Below, in pieces: positions 16,196-23,853 of a stretch of DNA of 64,000 nt. The notes beneath the pieces were generated by a model that worked only from the letters and a program-made list of their open reading frames with translations, searched no databases and was not told where the DNA came from. A program made the position numbers and the translations under genes. Every line of letters begins with the position of its first letter. Within the stretch, counting starts at the first letter, position 1. This DNA comes from Verrucomicrobiota bacterium (GTDB taxonomy: Bacteria; Verrucomicrobiota; Verrucomicrobiia; Limisphaerales; JAEYXS01): assembly GCA_023431185.1 (NCBI GenBank), contig JAEYXS010000080.1, positions 1 to 64,000 of the forward strand, read 5' to 3'.

Positions 16196-16732
16196 ATGGC
16201 TATTACATTTCTCGAAATTTTGGACACCTCAGTGAAAATTGGCTTGGGAGCATTACTTACTGGTGTCGTTACGTACATCTCAGCGCAAGCCAACCATAAA
16301 CGGGAAGTCTCCAAAGAGTGGAGAAAAAAGAAGCGTGAATCACTTGAGACAATTGCTCAGCAAACAGAGGAGTTTAGTCACACAGTTTTAAAATATTGGG
16401 CTCTGATTACAGAATGGGGAAATCATCAAAATAAGGGCCAAGAAATGCCAGAAGATAGACTCGCCAAGCTCCGAATGATAAATGATGAATTATTTCATGC
16501 TTACAAAAATCTTTCCGTCGTAGAGGCTAGATTACTCCTGCTGGGATCAATTGATGCGCAAAAAATTTGCAGAGAATACGGAGAACTCATAACTCGGTTT
16601 ACGAAAACCGCTTGGATAGGTGGCCCGCCGTTGACAAAGGAAACCAGTGAAAAATGGCGCATGGAGATTTTAGGCTGCAGAGAACGATTCTTCCGTTGTC
16701 TTAGTTCTCATTATGTTGGAAGCGACGACTGA
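16196..16732 (+). CDS. Membrane-anchored hypothetical protein of AT-rich cassette
   Basis: 178 residues with one N-terminal membrane helix (KIGLGALLTGVVTYISAQA), then a charged, probably coiled-coil region (HKREVSKEWRKKKRESLE) and a helical cytoplasmic domain. It starts three bases after the stop of the preceding gene, so the two are co-translated. Composition is AT-rich like its partner. No family recognised. Two-gene cassettes of this kind are often mobile accessory or defence genes, but nothing in the sequence proves that role. Confidence 0.6.
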   Translation: MAITFLEILDTSVKIGLGALLTGVVTYISAQANHKREVSKEWRKKKRESLETIAQQTEEFSHTVLKYWALITEWGNHQNKGQEMPEDRLAKLRMINDELFHAYKNLSVVEARLLLLGSIDAQKICREYGELITRFTKTAWIGGPPLTKETSEKWRMEILGCRERFFRCLSSHYVGSDD

Positions 16733-17204
16733 TCTTGTTTGTGTGAAGTCGAACATCATCGCTTTCTGCATTGTAACTACAAACGACTTCGACTCCCTCG
16801 TCGCGCTGCGCATCGCCGCGATGCAAGCGAGTTTGGAGCGCGTGGGACGGTTTGATCCGGAGCGGGCGCGCACGCGGTTGAAGAATTCTTTTTATCCGGA
16901 GCACACGCAGTTCATCGTGCTGGAGGGCGAGCGCATCGGCTTCTACACGTTCCGGCCGATGGCGGATGGCTTTCATCTGGATCATTTGTATATCCATCCG
17001 AACAACCAATCGCGCGGCGTGGGTTCCTTCGTGATGCAGCACCTCATCGCGCAGGCGGAAGAAAAACAAATGCCCATCCACGTCGGTGCCTTGCGCGAGA
17101 GCGCGTCGAACCGCTTTTATCAGCGCCATGGTTTTGCGAAGGTGCGCGAGGAGGAGTGGGATATCTATTACGTGCGCGAGTGTGGTGTGAAGCGCACGAA
17201 CTGA
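16713..17204 (+). CDS. GNAT-family N-acetyltransferase
   Basis: 163 residues. The GNAT fold is visible: TTNDFDSLVALRIAAM, the acceptor-side strand FIVLEGERIGFYTF, the core HLDHLYIHPNNQSRGVGSFV with the acetyl-CoA loop (Q/R-x-x-G-x-G/A variant SRGVGS), and ASNRFYQRHGFAKV. It transfers an acetyl group from acetyl-CoA to an unknown amine. The ATG at 16713 overlaps the preceding cassette gene by 20 bases. The first 15 or so residues lie in AT-rich sequence outside the domain, so the native start may be later or may have been replaced when the cassette inserted. Confidence 0.82.
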   Translation: MLEATTDLVCVKSNIIAFCIVTTNDFDSLVALRIAAMQASLERVGRFDPERARTRLKNSFYPEHTQFIVLEGERIGFYTFRPMADGFHLDHLYIHPNNQSRGVGSFVMQHLIAQAEEKQMPIHVGALRESASNRFYQRHGFAKVREEEWDIYYVRECGVKRTN

Positions 17205-17216
17205 CACAACGCAAAA

Positions 17217-17329
17217 GGAGCGCGGGTTTTAACCCGCTTCAAGGTGCGATAACTCAAACGTAGCGAAATCTATCTGCACCTTTTGATAAGCGGATACTTA
17301 GGCGGTCCCGCACGCGGGACCGCGCTCCT
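17217..17329. repeat. BIME: inverted pair of GGAG-foot REP-like sequences
   Basis: The left unit reads GGAGCGCGGGTTTTAACCCGC (hairpin arms 17222-17228 and 17231-17237). The right unit, on the minus strand, reads GGAGCGCGG followed by a different hairpin (GCGGTCCCGC 17302-17311 with GCGGGACCGC 17314-17323). The heads are shared and face each other while the hairpins differ, as in bacterial interspersed mosaic elements. Between them AAGGTGC (17241-17247) pairs with GCACCTT (about 17275-17281). Confidence 0.6.
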
Positions 17330-17523
17330 AGTATCTGCTCGATGACGTCCCGCCCTGTAGCTACTGCGTGAAGCTCTAATGAGGGCCAAAGGCCCGGCCT
17401 CAAACCAGCGCGGGGCAATTCATCCCGGCTTCAGTCGGGACGCCCCACGAAAAGGTTGCCCAAAGGATCAAGCGCTGTAAGCGCGATTCATACTTTCAGC
17501 CCCAAAGGGGCTGCGTAACAAAG

Positions 17524-17557
17524 CCCAACGTTGGCCCGCGTGTGGGCCTACGTTGGG
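17524..17557. repeat. Palindrome with CCCAACGT ends, copy 1
   Basis: CCCAACGTTGGCCC pairs with GGGCCTACGTTGGG around a short centre. On the minus strand it contains GTAG followed by a GGCCC/GGGCC-type hairpin, so it may be a diverged REP. A second copy is at 17685-17720. Confidence 0.4.
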
Positions 17558-17684
17558 TAAAGCGTTCAGAGAATCATCCAACCACAACGTGGTTGCGTCC
17601 TCGGCCCTGATTCACAAACCCGTACTGCGCGCGCGAACCAATCGGCGCAACCCGCTTCGGGGTTGTGACACAAAAACGCGCTGA

Positions 17685-17720
17685 CCCAACGTAGCCTTGC
17701 TGACGCACGGCAACGTTGGG
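17685..17720. repeat. Palindrome with CCCAACGT ends, copy 2
   Basis: Starts CCCAACGTAGCC and ends GGCAACGTTGGG. It has the same outer arms as 17524-17557 with a different centre, and reads GTAG on the plus strand. Confidence 0.4.
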
Positions 17721-17814
17721 CTTTGGGACGGAACGCCCTTGGCGTTCGGGAAGGGAGTGATGCCGCTTGCATTTCAGGGGTGTTAAGCCGAACGTGACGA
17801 AGGAACCCATCGGG

Positions 17815-18522
17815 ATGAAAGCGGAGGCGCAAAAAATCCAGTTCATGTTCAAGGCCTTAGCGGTGCTTCTGCTTGGTTTGGGAGCGGATGCGTTGCTCTC
17901 TCTATCAGGCTTGTCGTTCCTGCAACCACGTACTGGCTACTATGGGGGTTATTATTTCACATCTATCCACCAGCCTGACACGGCTGTGTACTCACTCCGG
18001 ATAACGGGTGAATCCGGGCCGCGCTGGCATTGGTTTGCTCCGCATAATTTCACTTACTCACGCTTGCAGCTCAGTTGGTATCTTACGCCCGTTGTGTATG
18101 AAGACATGGCCGCCCATCCGGTTGGTGCGGACAGAAAAACATCCGGGGACTGGTGGGCCAATGTCGATCTTCCTTCGCAAAGATACCAGACCGGGACCAC
18201 CAATGGTGTGCTCACGGCAGAAGTCCTGATTGATTGGCTGTTACCCCAAGAGCCGCGTCCGGTGATTGAAAAGGAGCGTCAGCAAATCGAAGCGATACTC
18301 GCCACCATCCATGCGGCTGGTGCGGGAACCCTGCCTCCCCCAGATCGCAAAATGCACAAGTTAGATGGCGTATCCAGTGCACGGTTTCATGCGCGAACTG
18401 GTCCGGGGATAACATTCTTGGGTTATGGATGGCTAGTGGTGTGGGCTATCGCAACGCTGAAGAAGTGGAAGAGACTTTTCAGCAACCAACTGAGTTTAGA
18501 ACTGGAAAAGCCATCATCATGA
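17815..18522 (+). CDS. Hypothetical membrane protein
   Basis: 235 residues with an N-terminal membrane helix (FKALAVLLLGLGADALLSLS), a large extracytoplasmic part rich in Tyr and Trp (GYYGGYYFTSI, WANVDLPSQRYQTGTTNG), and a C-terminal helix (ITFLGYGWLVVWAIATL). No family recognised. The start is set at ATG 17815, with AAGGA upstream. The stop overlaps the next start (ATGA), so the two products are probably used together. Confidence 0.6.
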   Translation: MKAEAQKIQFMFKALAVLLLGLGADALLSLSGLSFLQPRTGYYGGYYFTSIHQPDTAVYSLRITGESGPRWHWFAPHNFTYSRLQLSWYLTPVVYEDMAAHPVGADRKTSGDWWANVDLPSQRYQTGTTNGVLTAEVLIDWLLPQEPRPVIEKERQQIEAILATIHAAGAGTLPPPDRKMHKLDGVSSARFHARTGPGITFLGYGWLVVWAIATLKKWKRLFSNQLSLELEKPSS

Positions 18523-19232
18523 CCCAGCCCGAACCACACACCCTCACCAGCGCCTCTGGCGAATACACCCGCACCCTCTCCCTCGTACCCGGCCCGCAAG
18601 ATCACGCGCACCCCCTCTGCGTCTTCCTCGATGCCGAACTCTATCTCGGCAGCATGAACGCCCTGCCCGTCCTCACCGAGTTGATGGCGAGCGGCGTGAT
18701 TCCCGCGATGACCTGCGTCTTCGTCTCCCACGTGAACGCCGAGGCCCGCCACGCCGATTTTCTGTGCAATGATCGCTACACCAGATTCATCGCCGAAGAT
18801 GTGGTGTCATGGGCCCGCGCACGAAATGAAAACATCCAGGCACAAGGCAACCTCATCTGCGGCCTCAGCCTCAGCGGTTTGGCCGCTGCTTATCTCGCGC
18901 TAAAATATCCGGACGTATTTTCTTACGCCCTCTGCCAGTCTGCCTCCTTCTGGTGGTTGAAAGACAAAGAACTTAATTGGCCGAAAACCACCGCGAAATT
19001 CTGGCTCAGCGTCGGTGACAAGGAAACCGCCACCGGCCTCACCCACGCTCCCAGCGGCTTGCGCCAGGAGATCTCGCAGATCGAAGGCGTCGCGAATGCC
19101 GTGCAGCTCTTGCAATCACTCGGCGGCACTGTGAAGCACAGCGTGCATCCGGGCGTCCATTCCACCACCCCATGGCGTGCGGAACTTGCCCCGGCATTCA
19201 CGTGGCTGATCGGAAATGCGGCGACGAAATAA
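18519..19232 (+). CDS. Putative esterase (enterochelin esterase/esterase D-like)
   Basis: 237 residues, alpha/beta-hydrolase fold without signal peptide. It has the oxyanion segment PLCVFLDAELYLG, the nucleophile elbow GLSLSG, a later acid region SVGDKETATG, and a likely catalytic His in HPGVHSTTPW. The layout matches the Fes/esterase-D group that cleaves esters such as enterobactin, S-formylglutathione or acylated sugars; the substrate here is unknown. Its ATG overlaps the stop of the preceding membrane-protein gene by four bases, a sign of coupled translation. Confidence 0.75.
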   Translation: MTQPEPHTLTSASGEYTRTLSLVPGPQDHAHPLCVFLDAELYLGSMNALPVLTELMASGVIPAMTCVFVSHVNAEARHADFLCNDRYTRFIAEDVVSWARARNENIQAQGNLICGLSLSGLAAAYLALKYPDVFSYALCQSASFWWLKDKELNWPKTTAKFWLSVGDKETATGLTHAPSGLRQEISQIEGVANAVQLLQSLGGTVKHSVHPGVHSTTPWRAELAPAFTWLIGNAATK

Positions 19233-19256
19233 GCGCAACGGAAGACCTGAAATACT

Positions 19257-20039
19257 CTAGAGCGTCACCTTCATCCCGTCCGTGGCGAACGTGAACGGGA
19301 TCTCGCCCAGATAACGGTGCGCCAGTTTGGTGACGGCCTCCGGCTCTTCGCGATACTGCCGCGCCACATGCATGAAGACGATGCGCCCGATGTCGCGGCC
19401 CTTCAGGTAACGGAACAGATCCTTCGGCTCGAAGTGCGCGAGCTCACACACGAGGAGATCAAGCGGCTGTTTCAGCAGGGGCGCGAGGTCTTGCGGCGCG
19501 CCGAGGTCCGCGCTGTGGGCGATGCGCAGTTTGCCCGTCTCGAAGAGAAAACTATAGGCGGCGAAATCCAGCGTGTACTTCCGTTGAAAGGATTGGCGCA
19601 GGCTCTCCAGATGCGTCGTGGGATACGGCGTCACCGTCACGCCCTTGATCTTAAAACTCCGGCCCGCATGCAGCGGCGTGTACTTCGGCGTGAAGGCCAG
19701 CAGCTCCTCGAAGATCATCCCCGCGTTCAACAGCTCGCGGATGGGCTTGATGCCGTCCTCGGGCAGATAGATGGGCAGGTCCTTCTGCCGCTGCTCCAGC
19801 CACAGCCCCTGCATGAACATGAAGAACCCACCGATATGATCACAGTGCAGATGCGAGAGCAGCAGTGCATCGAAGGCATCATAATCCAGCCCGGAAGCCT
19901 TGTACGCGCGGCTGACCGATTCACCGCAATCCACGATGAACGAGGTTCTGCCGAAGCGGAAATGGAAGGAGGAATGGTTACGGTCGGCACAAGGCCAGCC
20001 GTCTCCTGTACCGAAGCAAGTTAGTTCAAAGGGACTCAT
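19257..20039 (-). CDS. MBL-fold metallo-hydrolase (RNase Z-like)
   Basis: 260 residues. The metallo-beta-lactamase motif is complete: SHLHCDHIGG (His63, His65, Asp67, His68), then the third-motif His in PTTHLE, Asp in HSADLG, and a C-terminal His in VFMHVARQ. The start FELTCFGTGDGWPCADRNHS is typical of the RNase Z / phosphodiesterase branch. It probably hydrolyses a phosphodiester or small ester; it lacks clear tRNase Z exosite features. It is last in a six-gene minus-strand run led by trpD. Confidence 0.82.
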   Translation of the reverse strand: MSPFELTCFGTGDGWPCADRNHSSFHFRFGRTSFIVDCGESVSRAYKASGLDYDAFDALLLSHLHCDHIGGFFMFMQGLWLEQRQKDLPIYLPEDGIKPIRELLNAGMIFEELLAFTPKYTPLHAGRSFKIKGVTVTPYPTTHLESLRQSFQRKYTLDFAAYSFLFETGKLRIAHSADLGAPQDLAPLLKQPLDLLVCELAHFEPKDLFRYLKGRDIGRIVFMHVARQYREEPEAVTKLAHRYLGEIPFTFATDGMKVTL

Positions 20040-20111
20040 CCATGACTGACGAACGACCCCTAGCTAGTCCTATTTTGCCCTCCAAGGCAAGCTTGACGAT
20101 GACCCCATCAT

Positions 20112-20573
20112 TTATTTCCGCCTATAATGCCGGATGGCGAATTCCGGCGTATCCCGCACCGTCTCGACCAGCTCGAACTCCGCCTCAAACGGCGGGAAGA
20201 ACGCATCGCCCTCCACAGTACGTTTGACGAGTGTAAGATAGAGGTCGGAGCAAAGGGGCAATGCCTGGCGATAGATCTCGGCACCCCCACAAATGAAAGT
20301 CTCCCGCCCAGCCGTCGCCGGTTGCAAGGCGGCCAGGTCTTTCAGCATGATGGCTCCGGGCACATTGAAGTCGCTGCGGCTCAGGATGATGGTGGTGCGG
20401 TTCGGCAGCAGGCGGCCGATGGATTCATACGTCTTGCGCCCCATCACGATGACGTGCCCGGTGGTGGTCTGCTTGAACCACTTGAAATCTTCCGGCAGAT
20501 GCCACGGGATGGTATTGCCCTGCCCGATCACCCGGTTCTCGGACATGGCGGCGATGGCTTTGAACGGCTTCAT
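20112..20573 (-). CDS. folA: Dihydrofolate reductase
   Basis: 153 residues, the normal length. It reduces dihydrofolate with NADPH for thymidylate and purine synthesis. Diagnostic segments are FKAIAAMSENRVIGQGNTIP, PWHLPEDFKWFKQTT with the catalytic acid, VIVMGRKTYESIG, LPNRTTIILSR, and ICGGAEIYRQALP. The start is ATG 20573; the frame is open upstream only through a weak TTG. It is the fifth gene of the trpD-led minus-strand run. Confidence 0.95.
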   Translation of the reverse strand: MKPFKAIAAMSENRVIGQGNTIPWHLPEDFKWFKQTTTGHVIVMGRKTYESIGRLLPNRTTIILSRSDFNVPGAIMLKDLAALQPATAGRETFICGGAEIYRQALPLCSDLYLTLVKRTVEGDAFFPPFEAEFELVETVRDTPEFAIRHYRRK

Positions 20574-20613
20574 CAAGGCGTCGAAAATAAGGGGCCGTGC
20601 CGTCAATGCCAAC

Positions 20614-20991
20614 TCAAAGCGGCGGCGGCTGGTTCGGATTGGGCTTCACCGTCGTCACCGCCCGGGCCCGGATGGAAAGACTGGTGAGCAGCGACCAGAC
20701 CCACGCGATGGCAAAGGAAGCGAACCCGCCGATGGCCATCCAGACAAAGGAATCCTGCCAGGTAGGGTAGCGCGTCTCATCCATCAGCATGCCCATGAAG
20801 CGGAACAGCGCGGCCACCACCACCAGCAGTCCGCCCAATGAGAGCATCATCTGCAACCACCCACTGAACCGGCCCGCCAGCACCGAACCCAAGCCCGGCC
20901 ACGCGCCGAGATTGAGCAGCAGGCAGGTGCGCGCGCCGTTCCGGTCGATCGGCTGCGTGACCTTCAGCCAGCGGCGGAGCAGTTCAATCAT
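20614..20991 (-). CDS. Small membrane protein
   Basis: 125 residues with two or three hydrophobic helices (WLQMMLSLGGLLVVVAALF and FVWMAIGGFASFAIAWVWSL) and an N-terminal soluble part containing RNGARTCLLLNLGAWPGLGS. No enzyme motif. It lies between the DUF2752 protein and folA on the same strand with short gaps. Confidence 0.65.
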   Translation of the reverse strand: MIELLRRWLKVTQPIDRNGARTCLLLNLGAWPGLGSVLAGRFSGWLQMMLSLGGLLVVVAALFRFMGMLMDETRYPTWQDSFVWMAIGGFASFAIAWVWSLLTSLSIRARAVTTVKPNPNQPPPL

Positions 20992-21018
20992 GGGCGGGCG
21001 CTTTCATTCACACCTTCA

Positions 21019-21444
21019 TCACGCGAACCACTGCGCCAGTTTCGGCAAGTTGCGCATCAGCGAAAAAGCGAGCAGCACGATCCCCAGCGAGATCAGCAAC
21101 AGCGGCCGCTCCAGCACACTGAGCCGCGCTTTTTTCAGGAACAGCCGGACACACACTTCGTACGCCACCAGCGGGAACAGCACGAAGACGATGGGGTTGA
21201 GCTGCCATGCCGCGGCGAAATTGCCGTTCGTGAGCTGGTGTACCGCCCGCAAACCGCCGCAACCGGGGCAGTCCAGGCCGGTGCTCTGGTGCAATGGACA
21301 GACCGGATAGATCGGGTATTGGCCCGGTGGAAAGAAATGCAATGTGAGCAACGCCGCTGCGCCCGCCACGAACAACAGCGACCACAGCACCACCGGCCAC
21401 CGGTTGGACGGCGGCGGCAGCGGCGGTGGTACAGCCTTGCTCAT
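21019..21444 (-). CDS. DUF2752 membrane protein
   Basis: 141 residues. A Pro-rich N-terminus is followed by a membrane helix, the family motif GLDCPGCGGLRAVHQL with its Cys pair, NPIVFVLFPLVAYEV, and a final helix. DUF2752 proteins are small uncharacterised membrane proteins. The ATG overlaps the stop of the preceding gene (21441-21444), so they are translationally coupled. Confidence 0.85.
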   Translation of the reverse strand: MSKAVPPPLPPPSNRWPVVLWSLLFVAGAAALLTLHFFPPGQYPIYPVCPLHQSTGLDCPGCGGLRAVHQLTNGNFAAAWQLNPIVFVLFPLVAYEVCVRLFLKKARLSVLERPLLLISLGIVLLAFSLMRNLPKLAQWFA

Positions 21445-21950
21445 GGACCAAAGATTTTTTGGGAACCCGCTCCCGGCAGAAAATCCGGGAAATACAAAAA
21501 CACGATGATGTTGATGATGATGACGACCACGCCCAGCACGAGACCCGCCAGGGCAAAGCCATAGCCTTCCTTCAGATCACGTCCGGAATTGATCCGCACC
21601 AAGCTCACGATGGAGATGATCAAGCCCACCGGAGCCAGCGGCACGCAGCAGCACAACAACGAGACCAGACTCAGGATAAACCCCATGCGCGCCGTTTTGT
21701 TCTGTTCGACTGCTGGCGCTGCCGGCGTCCCGTTCGCTCCGGGGGCATTCGCGGCCCGCAGCGCGATGGCCTCGGCGAATTCCGTCAGCTCACCCAGCTT
21801 GCGCCACGCCGGGTTGTCACTGGCGCGGATCATGGTCTTGGCGCTTGCCCGGCCTTCGCGGATCCACGCCCGCACATCTTCCGCCGAGGCGGGACCGTAC
21901 TCGATGCCGTCACTGCCGATGAGCTGGTACTGCACAGGTTGGTCAGGCAT
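21441..21950 (-). CDS. GYF_2 domain plus DUF4190 membrane protein
   Basis: 169 residues. The N-terminal GYF_2-type domain (YQLIGSDGIEYGPASAEDVR, WIREGRASAKT) is followed by an Ala/Pro linker and a two-helix DUF4190-type membrane part (MGFILSLVSLLCCCVPLAPV, then EGYGFALAGLVLGVVVIII). Both domains are common in PVC and related bacteria and are not functionally defined. It begins six bases after the trpD stop and overlaps the DUF2752 gene. Confidence 0.82.
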   Translation of the reverse strand: MPDQPVQYQLIGSDGIEYGPASAEDVRAWIREGRASAKTMIRASDNPAWRKLGELTEFAEAIALRAANAPGANGTPAAPAVEQNKTARMGFILSLVSLLCCCVPLAPVGLIISIVSLVRINSGRDLKEGYGFALAGLVLGVVVIIINIIVFLYFPDFLPGAGSQKIFGP

Positions 21951-21956
21951 GGCAGC

Positions 21957-22997
21957 TTAACGGGTAGAGGCCAGGTCTTTGATCTTCACCGCAGCCTTGC
22001 CGCTGTCGATCGTGGCGGCGGCGAGCTCCCAGCCTTCGATCAGGGATTTCACCTTGTTCGCCACGTGCAGGGCCGCTGCCGCATTCAACAACACGGCATC
22101 GCGTTTGGGCCCGCGTTCCTGGCCAGAAAGCACTTGCCGCACGATGACCGCATTCGCCGCCGCATCACCGCCCGCAAGGTCCGCCAAGGTCGCCGGTTGC
22201 AACGGCAGAAAATCCGCCTTCCAGGTGGACGCATGGAAACCACGGTCCTGATAAAACTCCGCCACCTGATTATCCCCCACCGTGGAAAGCTCGTCCAAGA
22301 ACGCGCCTTCCGCGTGACCGCTTACCACCATGCCGCGCCGGATGCCGAGGCTTTGCAGTACGCGCGCCATCGGTTCGGTGAGCGCGGGATTCGGCACACC
22401 GATGAGTTGGGACGTTGGCCGTGCCGGATTCATGAGCGGCCCGAGAAAATTGAAGATGGTGCGCTGTCCAGCAGCTGCGCAGAGCTTGCGCGCCGGGCCG
22501 ATGTGTTTGAACGCCGGATGAAACCGCGTCGCCAGAAAGAATGCGAAGTTATGCTCCTTCAGCAAGGCCGCCGCCTGCTCCGGCGTGTTGTCCACCGGGA
22601 TGCCCAGCGCTTCGAGCACATCGGCGCTGCCGGACTTGGACGTGATGGCACGGTTGCCGTGCTTGGCCATCGGCACGCCCGCGGCTGCCACCAGAATGGC
22701 CACGCTCGTGGAGATGTTGAACGTGTTCAGCTTGTCGCCGCCCGTGCCGCACACATCGAGGATCTCACCCGCGCGCAAGGCCGGGTCGAGCGGCGGCGGG
22801 AGGGAAAGCTCGCGCAACTCCCGCGCGAACACCGCGATCTCTTCCACGGTCTCGCCCTTCTGCGCGAGCGCGGTCAGGAACTCGGCCTTGGCTTCAGGGG
22901 CGACACTCTCCGCCGTCAGCCCCTGGATCGCGGCCGACACATGGTCCGCGCTCAAAGCCTGGCGGGATTTCAATTGTTCCGTAAGTGACGAAAGCAC
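21957..22997 (-). CDS. trpD: Anthranilate phosphoribosyltransferase
   Basis: 346 residues from a GTG at 22997, giving the usual N-terminus LSSLTEQLKSRQALS; a GGAGG-like sequence lies upstream. It joins anthranilate to phosphoribosyl pyrophosphate in tryptophan synthesis. Motifs: the PRPP loop DVCGTGGDKLNTFNIST, AKHGNRAITSKSGSADVLEA, FHPAFKHIGPARK, FNFLGPLMNPA. The frame stays open far upstream, but that extension does not resemble the family. The anthranilate synthase glutaminase-like gene is at 38824, so the pathway genes are scattered. Confidence 0.95.
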   Translation of the reverse strand: MLSSLTEQLKSRQALSADHVSAAIQGLTAESVAPEAKAEFLTALAQKGETVEEIAVFARELRELSLPPPLDPALRAGEILDVCGTGGDKLNTFNISTSVAILVAAAGVPMAKHGNRAITSKSGSADVLEALGIPVDNTPEQAAALLKEHNFAFFLATRFHPAFKHIGPARKLCAAAGQRTIFNFLGPLMNPARPTSQLIGVPNPALTEPMARVLQSLGIRRGMVVSGHAEGAFLDELSTVGDNQVAEFYQDRGFHASTWKADFLPLQPATLADLAGGDAAANAVIVRQVLSGQERGPKRDAVLLNAAAALHVANKVKSLIEGWELAAATIDSGKAAVKIKDLASTR

Positions 22998-23117
22998 GCC
23001 GCCAAGATAAAGCCTCCCCGCAAGCTGCAAAGGGGAAATTTCTTGCCGAATTACCTCCTCTCCAGACTTGGCCTTTTCCCGAACACCGCCTAACGTTGGG
23101 ACGTCCAATTGACGGGT

Positions 23118-23849
23118 ATGATTATGAACAAGCCATTTCTCCCTGCCTTGGCGGCCGGAGCGGTCCTCGCTCTGGCTTGCTCCGTTGCGTTCGCTGTGGA
23201 CACCAGCAAGCTGCCGCTGCCCACGCCGCGCAAAGTGGATTTCGCCAAAGAGATCTATCCCATCTTCGTGGAGAAATGCATCAGTTGCCATGGCCCGGAG
23301 AAGCAGAAGGGCAAGTACCGCATGGACACAAAGGAACACGCGATGAAGCCCGGCTCCGATGGTCCCTTCTTCATCCCGGGCAACAGCGAGAAAAGTCCCA
23401 TGGTCCACATCGTCGCCGGTCTCATCGAGGAAGGCCTGATGCCGCCCCCGAGCGACAAGCCCGGCGAGAGCGTCCCGCTGACGAAAGAACAGATCGGCCT
23501 CCTCCGCGCGTGGATCGATCAAGGCGCCGTCTGGCCCGAAGGAGAGATCAAGATGGCCGTGAAAGAACTCACGTTCACCGCGGACATCAAACCCCTCTTC
23601 GACAAATCCTGCGTCAGTTGCCACGGAGCCACGAAAGCCGAGGGTGGCTTCAAGGCCGATACGCGTGAAGGCGTGTTAAAAGGCGGCGATGTCTATGGTG
23701 CCGCCGTGAAACTGGATGCCGCCGCGCGCAGCCCGCTTGTCATCATCGTCTCCGGTCAGGACGCCGATATCCCGCAACCGGAGAAACACAAGCTGCCCGC
23801 CAAGGATGCGGAACTTGTGAAGAAGTGGATCGAGCAGGGGGCCAAATAA
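23118..23849 (+). CDS. Exported cytochrome c domain protein with two CxxCH motifs
   Basis: 243 residues with a signal peptide (PFLPALAAGAVLALACSVAF) and two copies of a planctomycete-type cytochrome C domain: KEIYPIFVEKCISCHGPEKQ (heme site near residues 54-58) and IKPLFDKSCVSCHGATKA (165-169). Each is followed by the typical LLRAWIDQGA or LVKKWIEQGA ending. It probably acts in periplasmic electron transfer linked to an oxidoreductase. The Gfo/Idh/MocA gene begins four bases downstream. ATG 23124 is an alternative start. Confidence 0.85.
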   Translation: MIMNKPFLPALAAGAVLALACSVAFAVDTSKLPLPTPRKVDFAKEIYPIFVEKCISCHGPEKQKGKYRMDTKEHAMKPGSDGPFFIPGNSEKSPMVHIVAGLIEEGLMPPPSDKPGESVPLTKEQIGLLRAWIDQGAVWPEGEIKMAVKELTFTADIKPLFDKSCVSCHGATKAEGGFKADTREGVLKGGDVYGAAVKLDAAARSPLVIIVSGQDADIPQPEKHKLPAKDAELVKKWIEQGAK

Positions 23850-23853
23850 TTTT

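Larger units (their letters stand above)
17205..17814. other. Repeat-rich intergenic region
   Basis: About 600 bases without a credible gene. It holds the BIME at 17217-17329 and small palindromes (GGGCCAAAGGCCC near 17384; CAGCCCCAAAGGGGCTG near 17499). It also holds the phrase CCCGGCTTCAGTCGGGA (also seen as a variant near 12992) and two palindromes with CCCAACGT ends at 17524 and 17685. Short open frames here differ in composition from real genes. Confidence 0.6.

Noticed and set aside
21426..22988. 520-residue open frame opposite trpD and the GYF_2 gene
   Set aside because: It spans two real genes on the other strand and has no start or family support.
22998..23624. N-terminal extension of the trpD frame to 23624
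   Set aside because: The extension overlaps the start of the divergent cytochrome-domain gene and has no likeness to TrpD; GTG 22997 gives the family N-terminus.
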